DNA from: Flectobacillus sp. BAB-3569
GTDB lineage: Bacteria; Bacteroidota; Bacteroidia; Cytophagales; Spirosomataceae
DNA: 64,000 bases
Reading direction: 5' to 3'
Assembly (NCBI RefSeq): GCF_002270355.1
Contig: NZ_NJFZ01000035.1
Coordinates: 62,001-126,000, forward strand
Shown here: positions 28,084 through 37,482 of the stretch, one piece after another
Layout: every line of letters starts with the position of its first letter
How positions within the stretch are numbered: position 1 is the first letter of the stretch
The notes under the pieces: generated by a model
Seen by the model: the letters and a program-made list of their open reading frames with translations, nothing else
Database searches by the model: none
What the model was told of the DNA's origin: nothing
Translations under genes and position numbers: made by a program

Positions 28084-28304
28084 TATAGCCCAAAGGATTT
28101 TTTGACCTCAGATTCAATGTACTCAGCTCCTTGGTTGATGGCATCCTTTACATCGTCTGGACTTGGATTAGGGCTGTTGAACAAAACCTGTGTAACTCTA
28201 GCATCCTGAATAACCAAGGATACTTTTTTGTTTCTTGAATGAAAGAAGTAAGTCTGGCTTTTGAGCTTATTGTAAATCTCAACTAGCTTGAATAGTTTGA
28301 ACAT
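28083..28304 (-). CDS. YbaB-like small DNA-binding candidate
   Basis: 73 residues from the internal ATG (MFKLFKLVEIYNKL). VSLVIQDARVTQVLF then SPDDVKDAINQGAEYIESEV parallels the 103-residue protein at 45236-45547 (VTVSANRIKGLTY ... SPEQVREAINQCFEKWSNE). Both have the strand-strand-helix pattern of YbaB/EbfC nucleoid proteins. Assignment tentative. Confidence 0.4.
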   Translation of the reverse strand: MFKLFKLVEIYNKLKSQTYFFHSRNKKVSLVIQDARVTQVLFNSPNPSPDDVKDAINQGAEYIESEVKKSFGL

Positions 28305-28812
28305 TGGTAGTGGTTGGTTTTGGTATGATGGCTTGCCTTGGTTTACCAAATAGGTACTTGAATACGACAAAGATGATTCCCAAGGCAAAGACAAGAACAC
28401 CTAAGAAAATCAGCATATTGTTGGTGGCTGTTTGTTTAGCTTTGTCAGCAGCAGTTTGCAATTGCTGTTGTTTGGTCTTTACTTTTTCCTGTAAAACCTT
28501 GTAAAGCTCTTGGTCAGCTTTGGCATCTTCAGCTTCGACTTGCAGTTGTTGAGCTTCTACTTGGAGTCTAGCAACCTCTTTTTTAGAATCAGCATTAACA
28601 AAGGCTTGAACTACGCCAGAGACCGAGCCTACAATGGCAGATACAGGGTCAGCACTCATTCCTACACTGATATTGCTTGAGGTGTCAAATCCGCTTCCAA
28701 GTAAGCTACTTAATGCTGTTTGATTATTGGTGCTCGAATTGCTTGAGCTATTTGATGTGGATGTCTTCTGGTTAGTTGAAGAGCTGTTTCCACTTTGTTT
28801 TGAGAACCCCAT
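28279..28812 (-). CDS. Single-span membrane protein with coiled coil
   Basis: 177 residues. Ser/Asn/Thr-rich N terminus (about 1-35), small-residue segment, coiled coil rich in Q, K and A (about 75-125), then a hydrophobic helix (NMLIFLGVLVFALGIIFVVF, about 131-150) and a short basic tail. Fits a virion membrane or vesicle-bound protein. Overlaps neighbours by 26 and 41 bases. Confidence 0.55.
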   Translation of the reverse strand: MGFSKQSGNSSSTNQKTSTSNSSSNSSTNNQTALSSLLGSGFDTSSNISVGMSADPVSAIVGSVSGVVQAFVNADSKKEVARLQVEAQQLQVEAEDAKADQELYKVLQEKVKTKQQQLQTAADKAKQTATNNMLIFLGVLVFALGIIFVVFKYLFGKPRQAIIPKPTTTNVQTIQAS

Positions 28813-29422
28813 AGTGTTTTTTACCTGCTAATTGAATTTGCTCCCTGTTTTTTGACTTGAATAGAAGTACACCCATGATGATGATGGCTATGAAACCTAG
28901 AACAATCGCTAATAGCTTTGTGATATTGAGTGATTGTGTATTATCACTATTTCCCTCTGTACCTGCGAAAGAATTATCGTTTTCATCAATTGTATCTAAA
29001 ACTTTCTGGGTTGCTTTGTCCTTGGCAACCTGTTTTGGATTAAGTCTTTCATTTAATAGCTTGTCAGCCTCTTGTTTATCGTCGGTTACATCTGTTGAGA
29101 GAACCCATACTACTGCTTCTACCTTATTATAAACTCCTTTACCCCATCCCAGTCCAAATGCACCTGATTTTTCTCGATTTTCTGTAGTGGATTTTATGTG
29201 ATAATAGAGCTTATTTCCAACTGATTTTGTTTCGCCTAATGTTATGCCTACCCTCTCTCCAGACAAGAAAAGCTTATCCTTGGGAGGTTCAGCTGCTCCA
29301 TCTTTATCACCATAGAAGGTCTGCATAGGCCGTAGCGTATTGGGAAAATCATCTGTACTTTCATAACATATCGCTCCATTGAGCTGTATGCTAAATAATT
29401 CTGTTCCTGCTTGTGCTGCCAT
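28772..29422 (-). CDS. C-terminally anchored membrane protein
   Basis: 216 residues. N-terminal about 165 residues are soluble and beta-rich, followed by a span (LLAIVLGFIAIIIMGVLLF) and a basic tail (KSKNREQIQ...KTKWKQLFN). The tail-anchored layout recurs in at least seven proteins of this cluster. No family recognised. Confidence 0.6.
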   Translation of the reverse strand: MAAQAGTELFSIQLNGAICYESTDDFPNTLRPMQTFYGDKDGAAEPPKDKLFLSGERVGITLGETKSVGNKLYYHIKSTTENREKSGAFGLGWGKGVYNKVEAVVWVLSTDVTDDKQEADKLLNERLNPKQVAKDKATQKVLDTIDENDNSFAGTEGNSDNTQSLNITKLLAIVLGFIAIIIMGVLLFKSKNREQIQLAGKKHYGVLKTKWKQLFN

Positions 29423-29477
29423 TATTTTGAAAATTATGTAGTGTAATATTGCTATTACACTACAATAGTATCTTAGA

Positions 29478-29780
29478 TTATAATTGCTCTAAAACCCGAT
29501 ACTTGAACACATTGGTCATTTGTGTGTCGGCCTCGATGAAATCTTTTAAGATTTTGAGGTCTTGTGGGTCGAGTTGTACATCTTCTCCATTATACAATTG
29601 AAAACCAATGTACATGAGCTTTTGAGCATTTTGGTTTGAGGTAGAGTAGGCAATGCTTTGCCCAACGATTTTACCCAGATTTACTTCTTGCCCATTTTCG
29701 AGAATAGGTTTATTATCGATTCCCAAAAATGGCGTGTTAAGACTTACTTTTTTTACAATTGGTTGAATGTCCTTTTTCAT
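29478..29780 (-). CDS. Hypothetical protein with phage-like small domain
   Basis: About 100 residues from ATG (MKKDIQPIVKKVSL); the upstream ORF extension lies in the repeat and is rejected. The pattern PILENGQEVNLGKIVGQSI ... LYNGEDVQLDPQDLKILKDF is reminiscent of small phage proteins seen next to structural genes. Function unknown. Confidence 0.6.
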   Translation of the reverse strand: MKKDIQPIVKKVSLNTPFLGIDNKPILENGQEVNLGKIVGQSIAYSTSNQNAQKLMYIGFQLYNGEDVQLDPQDLKILKDFIEADTQMTNVFKYRVLEQL

Positions 29781-29802
29781 TTTTTTAGTAATTAGATGAT
29801 TT

Positions 29803-29922
29803 GTTGCTACCAAAATATAGTGTCGACCAACTGTTGTTGTGTGTGTGGCCACTATAAATTGGTAGCAGATGTTAAGAATTTACAGATAATTTTAGACCAT
29901 GGAATTTGTGTTTTGCTACCAA
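29803..29922. repeat. Tripartite GGTAGCAA repeat
   Basis: TTGCTACCAAAA (29803), ATTGGTAGCAG (29858) and TTTTGCTACCAA (29911-29922), separated by 44 and 42 bases. The block ATTTTAGACCATGGAATTTGTG matches that of the 20647 and 37483 copies. It fills the whole gap between two genes. Confidence 0.85.
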
Positions 29923-30273
29923 CTACGCTTCAACTTGATTTAGCAATTTGATAGTTGAATAGTTTGATGTTTGTGGATCCAGTTGTTGAATTTCAGTCGC
30001 CACCAATCCCAAACTTGTCACAAGGATTTCAATGAGTAGAATTTCTGGTTGATTGTACCAATTTTGAAACTCAGTTTGGTTAGCCTCCCAACTTTTTGGA
30101 GAGGTGGCGAAACCAGTCGCATCAGGGTACTTTTTTGAATCAGCAATTTTCGAAATATCAATTTTTTCGTTGTAGCTGACATTAATTGTTTTTCTTGTCT
30201 CAGAGATGTTGTCATAGTTCATCTCAATTTCTGAAATGCCCCGTTTATTAGAGGCCAGGATTGCTTTAAACAT
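29923..30273 (-). CDS. Hypothetical 116-residue protein
   Basis: Starts MFKAILASNKRGISEIEMNY, beta-rich then a helical end. Located 12 bases after the fibre gene, so possibly a fibre accessory or assembly factor. No family recognised. Confidence 0.5.
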   Translation of the reverse strand: MFKAILASNKRGISEIEMNYDNISETRKTINVSYNEKIDISKIADSKKYPDATGFATSPKSWEANQTEFQNWYNQPEILLIEILVTSLGLVATEIQQLDPQTSNYSTIKLLNQVEA

Positions 30274-30285
30274 ATTGATTTTAAG

Positions 30286-33252
30286 TTACATTTGTTGAAC
30301 AAAAACTACTTTCCCATTACTGTTTACTGTCAGATACCCTGAAGGTGCGCTTGATTTTGCATACGATTCTATATTGTTTAATCTAAGCTCACTAGTTGAG
30401 GAAGAAACTGAATTAACCACATCAGATTGTATATTTTGAATATAGTTCATGCCATCCATGACACTACCATGTTTAGAATTGAACCAGAAGTTGGTCGAAA
30501 CCACATTTCCGTTGAACTCAAAGGGTTTTCCTGAAATACTATCCCAGTGATGACTATGCGCACTTGGATTAAACTCGGACGGTTTTCCTGTGATGCTATC
30601 CCAGTTGTGGGTATGTCCCCAGTCAGCTTTACCATCAATTTTACTTTTCACGAGTGCCACAGACACAGGATTAGTAATAGCATTTGACCATCTGGCATCA
30701 TCGTTAACAACATCTACGTGGTATCTAACCACATTTCCGTCTACTTGCACAACGTTGTAAGCACCAGAGGAAAAATTGATAGTGCTGTATTGCCCTTTAT
30801 CTCCAGTATTTTCCTGTAATGATATGTTAAAAGCTGGTTTTCCTACAATACTATCCCAATGGTGGGTATGTCCCCAATCAGCTTTACCATCGATTTTACT
30901 TTTCACGAGTGCCACAGACACAGGATTCGTAATGGCGTTTGACCATCTGGCATCATCGTTGACAACATCCACATGGTATCTGACCACATTCCCGTCTACT
31001 TGCACTACGTTGTAAGCGCCAGAAGAAAAGTTAACGGTGTTGTATATACCCTTGTCGTTTGCATTCTCTTGCAATAAAATATTGAATACCGCTGGCTTTC
31101 CAGTGATACTATCCCAATTGTGGGTATGGTTACTGTCCGATTTTGAATTCCAGTAGGTAATTTGGGCATCTGTTACAAAGCGTCTATTTGCATTTGCATT
31201 AATCCAATCGGCTGAAAATGCTGATTTTACTAAGTTGCCATTTGCATCTGAAATAACAGGAACCGCATTAGTTCCATCTGCAAAGTCAGAAATACGGACT
31301 GCTTTTGAAAGTATTCTTCCTTGGCGAAGGTCAAAAACGATGTGGGTATTACCAAAACACGTGTCTTTGAAACCGATGCCATACCAAGAACCAATTTGGA
31401 GGTTATAGCCTGTAGTAGTTGCGCTATCAGCGTTACCAACAGATATATGACCACCAACCAAACCATTAGCTGGTATGAAAGATACTTTTCCTTGTTCGAG
31501 AGATATTGAGTGATATGAAGCTTCATCAAAGTTAGCAATAAAAACTTTCTTAGACTGCATTTGACCAGCTCTAGTATCAAAAATAATTTTCGTTTTTCCA
31601 GCATTCGTATCTTTGAACCCAATCCCATACCAAGAGGCAATCTCAAGGTTGTAAGTCGTTGGTGTTGCACCATCTCCAGTACCATTCTGAATATACCCTC
31701 CATTCCCCTGAAAACTAATCTTCCCTGTCATTGTTCCTCCTGAAAGAGGGAGGAATGCTGCCAATTCTGTTCGGTCAACTTTTCCATTCCAATAGGAGAC
31801 TTGAGTATCACTTACCAATCGTCTATTAGCATTTGTAACAAGGTTATTAGCATCGGTGAAATAAGAAGCATGATAACCATCCAACAAGTCTGCATTCAAT
31901 CCTGAGTCAACCCCATGATTCATCTGCGTCCAGACTTTGTAATTTACGCTGTCATAGGCAGTTCCATTGTCATTTCTGATATACAAATGCCCTAGCTTTT
32001 CATAGAGCTGAATAGCCGAAACGCCCGGGGTATGAAATGCTATCGAGGGAGGCTTATTAGTATTTGTGGTGTTAATACAGAGTTTTGCCTCTTCTAACCT
32101 AGTACCACCCTCAGCATTTATGTTAAGCTTTCCTCCTGAGATTGTACCACCTGTAAGCGGAAGGTAAGCTGAAAGCGCTACACTATCCACTTTCCCATTC
32201 CAATAAGCCACCTGCGAATCAGACACGAGTCTCTTGTTAGCGTTTGTAATGAGATTGTTTGCATCTGTAAAGTAAGAAGCATGAAAACCATCCAGTAGAT
32301 CCGCATTAAGACCAGAGCCAATACCATGATTATTCTCCGACCAAATTCTTTTGTGAATGCTAGCACCAGCTTCCGACATGTCGCTTCTAATGAACAAATC
32401 TGCATCTTTTTCATAGATTGTGATGGTAGATTTGTTTGGTGTATGGAAGCAAATAGAAGGAGGTTTAGTATTGTCAGTGGTAAGCACTACCAATTTAGAC
32501 TCCGACCAGTGTGTGCCATAAGTACCGTGTATTTCCAGCTTTCCACTAAGATACCCACCTGAGAGAGGTAGATAAGCGCCAAGCTCAGAGCGCTCTACTT
32601 TATTGTTCCATTGTCCAACTTGAGTATCTGTGACAAATCGTCTATTGGCGTTTGTATTAACCCAATCGGCTGAAAAAGCAGATTTAACCAGATTACCGTT
32701 TGCATCTGAAATAACAGGTACTGCGTTAGTACCATCTGCAAAATCAGATACACGAACAGCCTTTGAGAGGATTCTACCAGCACGTGTGTCAAATACAATT
32801 CGAGTCGTATTATCTACAGTTGATTTGAATCCAATACCCCACCAAGAGGCAATTTCAAGGTTGTATGCACTTGTTGTAGCATTGTCACCATTACCGTATC
32901 CAATGTAAGAGTTTGGGTCGAAAGAAATCTTTGCTCCATAAGCCATATTTCCCCCTGTGAGAGGCAAGTATGCCGAAAGCTCGCTTCTATCTACTTTGCC
33001 ATTCCAGTAGCTTGCCTGAGTATCAGTGATAAATCGGTTGTTGGGGTCTTGAGCAATGAGATTTGGACTAATACTACCAACCGACAGTGCTCCAATAACC
33101 ATTGCTTGAGAGAGTGGCTTCCAGATAGCATCACCCTCAGCAGAGGAAGCCTTTACCAAAACTTGGTCAAAGCTTCCTGCTGAGGGAAGAACTGCTAGGC
33201 TTTTTACCTTTTGTCTCCCGTTACTCCATGTTATGAGCTTTTCTACAGGCAT
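30286..33252 (-). CDS. Large repetitive fibre / receptor-binding protein
   Basis: 988 residues. At least five copies of a module reading NRRFVTDTQV.YWNGKVDRSE then LxAYLPLSGG, alternating with blocks containing YNLEIASWWGIGFK and IRISDFADGTNAVPV. Near the C terminus three H/T-rich GHTH(H/N)WDSI-GKP repeats occur, the last two nearly identical. Phage tail fibres and adhesins share this build. In a tailless element it would be a vertex spike. The end (SNGKVVFVQQM) is a probable trimerisation tip. First of the spike gene group. Confidence 0.8.
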   Translation of the reverse strand: MPVEKLITWSNGRQKVKSLAVLPSAGSFDQVLVKASSAEGDAIWKPLSQAMVIGALSVGSISPNLIAQDPNNRFITDTQASYWNGKVDRSELSAYLPLTGGNMAYGAKISFDPNSYIGYGNGDNATTSAYNLEIASWWGIGFKSTVDNTTRIVFDTRAGRILSKAVRVSDFADGTNAVPVISDANGNLVKSAFSADWVNTNANRRFVTDTQVGQWNNKVERSELGAYLPLSGGYLSGKLEIHGTYGTHWSESKLVVLTTDNTKPPSICFHTPNKSTITIYEKDADLFIRSDMSEAGASIHKRIWSENNHGIGSGLNADLLDGFHASYFTDANNLITNANKRLVSDSQVAYWNGKVDSVALSAYLPLTGGTISGGKLNINAEGGTRLEEAKLCINTTNTNKPPSIAFHTPGVSAIQLYEKLGHLYIRNDNGTAYDSVNYKVWTQMNHGVDSGLNADLLDGYHASYFTDANNLVTNANRRLVSDTQVSYWNGKVDRTELAAFLPLSGGTMTGKISFQGNGGYIQNGTGDGATPTTYNLEIASWYGIGFKDTNAGKTKIIFDTRAGQMQSKKVFIANFDEASYHSISLEQGKVSFIPANGLVGGHISVGNADSATTTGYNLQIGSWYGIGFKDTCFGNTHIVFDLRQGRILSKAVRISDFADGTNAVPVISDANGNLVKSAFSADWINANANRRFVTDAQITYWNSKSDSNHTHNWDSITGKPAVFNILLQENANDKGIYNTVNFSSGAYNVVQVDGNVVRYHVDVVNDDARWSNAITNPVSVALVKSKIDGKADWGHTHHWDSIVGKPAFNISLQENTGDKGQYSTINFSSGAYNVVQVDGNVVRYHVDVVNDDARWSNAITNPVSVALVKSKIDGKADWGHTHNWDSITGKPSEFNPSAHSHHWDSISGKPFEFNGNVVSTNFWFNSKHGSVMDGMNYIQNIQSDVVNSVSSSTSELRLNNIESYAKSSAPSGYLTVNSNGKVVFVQQM

Positions 33253-33263
33253 AAAATGTGAGA

Positions 33264-33857
33264 TTAAAGTTCAATAATACCTGCAACCTCAAATAAGATT
33301 GCATTGGCAGACACAGCAGTGCCTACGATTTGAGCGAAAGTGTCTGTACCAGCTACGGGTACGGTAGATTTTGGATCGCCAGCATTTTGAGAAAGGTAGA
33401 CTGGTTGCCCAGGCGTTAGACCTGCATAGCCTGCATTGATGTTTCCGAAAAATACTTCTGCATTGGCACCATTGGCTACGGCGGTTTTTACGTAACCAAC
33501 CGCCATTTTGGCAATGTTTGTACTTACAGCTTTCACAGCTTTGCCTGTAGAGTCGATTGCAACAATGTTGTTTGTTGAAAGTGCCTCACCTGCAACTACT
33601 ATCATAGATTCAGGACCTACGTTATCTGGCAAAAGCGAAAGGTCAATTTTACCAGCGCCATTGAGTTCAGGCACTTTGCCTGATTGAGCTGCAGTACCTC
33701 CAGCAACAGTAGTAGGTAAAGCAGATTTGTCGATTTTACCTGCACCATCCAGCTCTACTATTTTACTTGCGTCTCCAGCACCTGTGGATACGGTAACCGA
33801 TTTGACGACTTTTTGTCTACCTGTGACAGAGTCCCTAGAAATTAAATCCTTTGGCAT
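33264..33857 (-). CDS. Spike/fibre base protein
   Basis: 197 residues with two copies of ELDGAGKIDKSALP / ELNGAGKIDLSLLP (about 33-46 and 65-78), a motif of phage fibre and base-plate proteins, followed by a beta-rich domain. No membrane segment. Starts 3 bases after the preceding stop and precedes the long fibre by 11 bases, so likely a fibre attachment part. Confidence 0.65.
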   Translation of the reverse strand: MPKDLISRDSVTGRQKVVKSVTVSTGAGDASKIVELDGAGKIDKSALPTTVAGGTAAQSGKVPELNGAGKIDLSLLPDNVGPESMIVVAGEALSTNNIVAIDSTGKAVKAVSTNIAKMAVGYVKTAVANGANAEVFFGNINAGYAGLTPGQPVYLSQNAGDPKSTVPVAGTDTFAQIVGTAVSANAILFEVAGIIEL

Positions 33858-33859
33858 TG

Positions 33860-34516
33860 TTAATCGTTATTTAGGATTATTGGTTGTGAAAAGTTAATGT
33901 TGATTTCGTCTGGTGAAATAGAGTTACCTGCCGTTTGTGAGAGTCCTTGGTTGGGAGCAGTAGGGGTTAGTACTCCCATAGGTCCGATAAACATAAGTGT
34001 GTTGGATGGTAGTCCCCAATTAGGTATTTCAGCCGTACCTTCGACCTGTATAAAACACTCTTGTCCTGCGGTAGCCGAATGGAGTGCAATACCTGTCGCT
34101 AGTCCGTAGTTTTCAATATTATGAGGGTCATATCTATAGCTACGGTCTATACCATCATTCTCGTGAACCCTTACTACATAGCCACGAGTAATCTCCTCTT
34201 GAGCAATGGTACGTTTCCAACCGATGCCTTTCAGAACTATGGTACTTCCATTTTGATTGATGACCTGTTTGGTAGAGTTGTCCAATTTATTTTGAATGTT
34301 TTCAACTAAACCCATCATGCTTTTTTGGAACTGACTATTGCTTTCTTCGAGTGTTTTTGAAAAATCATTGATGGCAGAGTTCCTATCGGGAATTTTAGAA
34401 AGTAGAGAGATGATATTTTTCCGAAAAAGAATAACCAAAATCACGACTGCTACCAGAATGAAAGCAATAAGCTGAATGAGTTTATTCTTTTCTTTGCTTT
34501 TGTCCTTATCTTTCAT
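33860..34516 (-). CDS. N-terminally anchored membrane protein
   Basis: 218 residues. Charged start (MKDKDKSKEKNK), one span (LIQLIAFILVAVVILVILF, about 13-31), helical stalk, then a beta-rich domain with GSTIVLKGIGWKRTI. May hold the spike to the membrane. Confidence 0.6.
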   Translation of the reverse strand: MKDKDKSKEKNKLIQLIAFILVAVVILVILFRKNIISLLSKIPDRNSAINDFSKTLEESNSQFQKSMMGLVENIQNKLDNSTKQVINQNGSTIVLKGIGWKRTIAQEEITRGYVVRVHENDGIDRSYRYDPHNIENYGLATGIALHSATAGQECFIQVEGTAEIPNWGLPSNTLMFIGPMGVLTPTAPNQGLSQTAGNSISPDEININFSQPIILNND

Positions 34517-34526
34517 AGGATTGATT

Positions 34527-34593
34527 TTTTGGGTAGCAGATGTTTGTTTTTTGATACTGAAGCTTTTCTTAGTGTTTACTTTTTACTACCCAA
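34527..34593. repeat. Short inverted repeat related to the tripartite family
   Basis: TTGGGTAGCAG (34529-34539) and TTTTTACTACCCAA (34580-34593) are imperfect inverted arms around a 41-base gap, overlapping the C-terminal codons of the next gene. A two-arm, diverged relative of the GGTAGCAA repeats. Confidence 0.5.
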
Positions 34594-35367
34594 CTTTCTT
34601 CTCAAGAATCGAAATATTAAGAATGCCAAGAAGAATAATGACAAAATGAAAGCCAAGAATTGTAGGAGCTTTTTGGACTCAAAAGCTTCCAGTGGTACAC
34701 CTTCTGAACTTTTCCTCACCACTATTTTCCCCTGCACCATAAAAGCTTTGAACCATTGCCCAGCTCTACGAAAGATTTGATAGCTTCTATCGAAGAGGTC
34801 TAAGGGCTTCTTTAGCAGTCCCAAATGGTCGTATTTTGTACCTTGGACATGGGTCACGTTGAAATACGATGGATAGATAAAGTTGGTCACAAAGATGTCG
34901 TTGATATAGTATCCGATTGATGGATTGGCTATTGGGTCAGCTAGCTCAACTAGGAATTCAACCTCTTTGGTGTTATCCTCAAAATCCTTTCCTCTCACAA
35001 TTCTTTGTCCGTATGGGTCGATACACATTTCGATGATTTCCTCACTGATTACCTTGGTTAGATGATTTTGTGCGTATTCTTGTGTAACCCAATCCGTCAA
35101 TCTTGCCTGAGCATAGGGAATATTGGTAGTAGAATCATACCAATGCGTTCCGTTGAACTTGTTTTCTGTTTCCTCAAGGATTGATACAGCCCAAAAACCT
35201 GCTGGTATTTCTCCAAACGTTCGAAAAGCTCTTACCTCACCTGATACGTCCCATTTGGGTGCTACGTCTCGTTGGAGTTGGGTTTGGATAGCCTTAGCAA
35301 TTTGCTCGAGTAATTCGAAATCGACTTTTCCCGTTTTATCCAGTAGCGCTATTCTTCTATACTCCAT
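34576..35367 (-). CDS. C-terminally anchored spike-associated membrane protein
   Basis: 263 residues. Begins MEYRRIALLDKTGKVDFELL, echoing the GKID motif of the next fibre-base gene. Large soluble domain (about 30-220), then a span (LLQFLAFILSLFFLAFLIF) and basic end (RFLRRKLGSKK). Overlaps the preceding gene by 11 bases. Confidence 0.6.
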   Translation of the reverse strand: MEYRRIALLDKTGKVDFELLEQIAKAIQTQLQRDVAPKWDVSGEVRAFRTFGEIPAGFWAVSILEETENKFNGTHWYDSTTNIPYAQARLTDWVTQEYAQNHLTKVISEEIIEMCIDPYGQRIVRGKDFEDNTKEVEFLVELADPIANPSIGYYINDIFVTNFIYPSYFNVTHVQGTKYDHLGLLKKPLDLFDRSYQIFRRAGQWFKAFMVQGKIVVRKSSEGVPLEAFESKKLLQFLAFILSLFFLAFLIFRFLRRKLGSKK

Positions 35368-35950
35368 TGGTGACAGTTGGTGTTAATGATGGTTTTTTCA
35401 TCTTTCGAATAGCCCATCTAATTAACCAGAATAGCAGGATGGGAACTAGGATAACCGTTGGTAGAAACCAGATGATGTTTTTCTTGAGAAAAGCCAAATA
35501 CTTGTTTTCCTCTTCTACAGGAGGCGTATCTTCAGTATCGTCGTTTGAGCCAGTCTCAGTTTTGTTATCTGTCGCTACCGTTTTGTTACTACCCCCACCA
35601 AGGATTCCAAACAACCCTTTTGCTACATCTAAGATTTTTCCAAAAGTGTTCCCTGAAGAGTTGGTATTCGTATTGGTGTTGGTTCCTCCAGATACAGTTG
35701 GTTTATCGTCTTTTAAACTATCTAAGCTTTCCCAATATGGAAGCGTACTAACGACATAGTAGGTCTCTCCATCTTTAGCCTTAAATTCCAAGAAAGTGTT
35801 TTTGTCTCCAGAAATTCCCTGAACAGTTCGACCTGTGAGCTCACCAAGGTACGCACCATAATAGGCAGCATACGCAAGGGATGAAATATCGGGAGCGATG
35901 AAGTATTCTGCATAAGCGACATCCTCCTTTACATATAAGTATTTTGCCAT
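35357..35950 (-). CDS. C-terminally anchored membrane protein
   Basis: 197 residues. N-terminal alpha/beta part (MAKYLYVKEDVAYAEYFIAP), Asn/Thr/Ser-rich linker (about 88-100), acidic stretch, then a span (IIWFLPTVILVPILLFWLI) and a basic tail. Same tail-anchor layout as its neighbours. Confidence 0.6.
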   Translation of the reverse strand: MAKYLYVKEDVAYAEYFIAPDISSLAYAAYYGAYLGELTGRTVQGISGDKNTFLEFKAKDGETYYVVSTLPYWESLDSLKDDKPTVSGGTNTNTNTNSSGNTFGKILDVAKGLFGILGGGSNKTVATDNKTETGSNDDTEDTPPVEEENKYLAFLKKNIIWFLPTVILVPILLFWLIRWAIRKMKKPSLTPTVTNGV

Positions 35951-35966
35951 TTTTTTGGTGATTAAA

Positions 35967-36069
35967 TGGGGCTACAACTAAAAGTTGTAGCCCTACACAA
36001 TGTTACTAGTTAAGTAGCTGTAAAACAGCACTTTTCTTTTTGTGTTTTTTCAAAAAAAGTTGTAGCCCT
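35967..36069. repeat. GGGCTACAACT palindromic three-arm repeat
   Basis: GGGCTACAACT and AGTTGTAGCCC form a hairpin at 35968-35993 (loop AAA); a third AGTTGTAGCCCTA arm lies at 36058-36070 and supplies the TAG of the next gene on the minus strand. Same three-arm logic as the GGTAGCAA family but with another core. Confidence 0.65.
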
Positions 36070-36541
36070 AGGAGTTTTGATAAACAAGTGGTTTGTATCC
36101 TAGCCCTCTAATCAATCTTCTTAAGTGCAAGGGACTAATCAATCGGGCATCGACCTTAGCTAAAGGAAATTGTGCTTGAGTAAGTGCTTCATAACACACT
36201 TCTGAGCAAAACTTATGCTCAGGGTTGTCCAGCATGGCAGTTCTGTACACCATTCCTACCACTCCGATGGCATCATATTTCTTGCCTTCGTTTTCTACAA
36301 AATACTGATAGGCTTTTTCCCAATGCTGTGACCCGATTTGATATACTTCATATCTTTTCGGGTCAATGGGTTCAAACGCTCGAAACCCAACTCCTTGACT
36401 GAGCCATGCAGAACCTCGTCTCCACGCTTTTTCGTCAAAAAGGATTTCGCAATGAACCCATTCTCCTTTGCCTCCCACTGCCATCATTCGTTGCCATAGG
36501 TATGAATCTTGGTTGCGGAAGCTTTCGAACAGTAGATACAT
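36068..36541 (-). CDS. YiiX/NlpC-type permuted papain-like hydrolase
   Basis: 157 residues. H30 in GEWVHCEILF and C112 in HKFCSEVCYEAL fit the circularly permuted papain-like fold (histidine before cysteine). Such enzymes cut peptide or amide bonds in peptidoglycan or lipoproteins. The gene shares 1 base with the next (lytic transglycosylase-like) gene. Probably part of the entry or lysis set. Confidence 0.7.
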   Translation of the reverse strand: MYLLFESFRNQDSYLWQRMMAVGGKGEWVHCEILFDEKAWRRGSAWLSQGVGFRAFEPIDPKRYEVYQIGSQHWEKAYQYFVENEGKKYDAIGVVGMVYRTAMLDNPEHKFCSEVCYEALTQAQFPLAKVDARLISPLHLRRLIRGLGYKPLVYQNS

Positions 36542-37467
36542 TAGACTAAAATTCCTAAATCGTTTGTGACAATATCAAAACCACCGTGTTTGCCAAGTGT
36601 GCGAAGGATGTAATCGTGAGCCTCTCCAGTAGTATTTGCAAGTGCATATTTCAAACTTTTCCCAGCAATACCGTACTTCGTTTTTGCCGTTGCATCGCCT
36701 TTGTTGTAAGAAACTACCACAGAAGCTAAATCATCAGCACCGTAGATATCCAAAAGGTTTGCTAGTTTTAGAGCTCCAATGTGAATATTTAATTCTGCAT
36801 TATAGAGGTCGTTTAGGCTTGATTTCTTAGAGATTTCGACTAGACTTCTATCGAATTTATCGACTGCATCAATGATTTTTTCCGCACGTGTCTCACCAAG
36901 ATTTTTCCGCAAAATTGCTTCGTGAGCATCAGGAACATAGTTCTTATACTTCTTTGCCACTACGATGGTATCCGTTGCGGTGATTGGCATCAATTGCATG
37001 GCACCTCTAGCACCACTGGTTGACTTTGAAAACTCAAGCTTTTCTGGGTCGATTTCTGTGACCATAACACCCCAAATCATCCACGTAGGTACTTTGGTTA
37101 GCTCCGAGGCGTGCGCCACGTAAGAGCCAAACTTTGGCATCAACACATCTTTGATGAAATTCGCCCATTTCTGACGTGAGGCAGCGTTGAATTTGGAGGC
37201 ATCTGAATCATCAACAAGTGGAAATGTACCTGCAATAGTTGGATTGGCAAATCCAGAAAAACCGATGGCTAGACTATTTTCTACAGCACGATTGATGTTG
37301 AAAGTATGTACGGTATCAGCATTGTCAGCATACTGCAGATAGAAAGCATCATCTGTTTTGGCTAATGCTTCAGCCTCCGTTTTCTTTCGATTCAAGAAAT
37401 AGTATCCACCGATGGCTAAAAGAAAAACGGTAAGAACAACAAGAAGAATTTTTGCTAATTTGTTCAT
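36541..37467 (-). CDS. Membrane-anchored lytic transglycosylase (SLT)
   Basis: 308 residues from MNKLAKILLV. A span at about 5-24, then an SLT domain: catalytic E138 in VMVTEIDP and GARGAMQLMP (152-161). Cleaves glycan strands. Virion-bound muralytic enzymes of this type help genome entry. The upstream start is rejected because it lies within the repeat. Confidence 0.75.
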   Translation of the reverse strand: MNKLAKILLVVLTVFLLAIGGYYFLNRKKTEAEALAKTDDAFYLQYADNADTVHTFNINRAVENSLAIGFSGFANPTIAGTFPLVDDSDASKFNAASRQKWANFIKDVLMPKFGSYVAHASELTKVPTWMIWGVMVTEIDPEKLEFSKSTSGARGAMQLMPITATDTIVVAKKYKNYVPDAHEAILRKNLGETRAEKIIDAVDKFDRSLVEISKKSSLNDLYNAELNIHIGALKLANLLDIYGADDLASVVVSYNKGDATAKTKYGIAGKSLKYALANTTGEAHDYILRTLGKHGGFDIVTNDLGILV

Positions 37468-37482
37468 TTTATAAAAACTTGG

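Noticed and set aside
29781-29852. Longer start of the 29478 gene
   Set aside because: The extra residues are encoded by the tripartite repeat arm; the internal ATG gives the normal beginning.
30286-33857. Tailed-phage prophage
   Set aside because: Fibre proteins are present, but no terminase, portal, protease-capsid pair, tape measure, tube or sheath is seen in 28 kb, while membrane proteins dominate.
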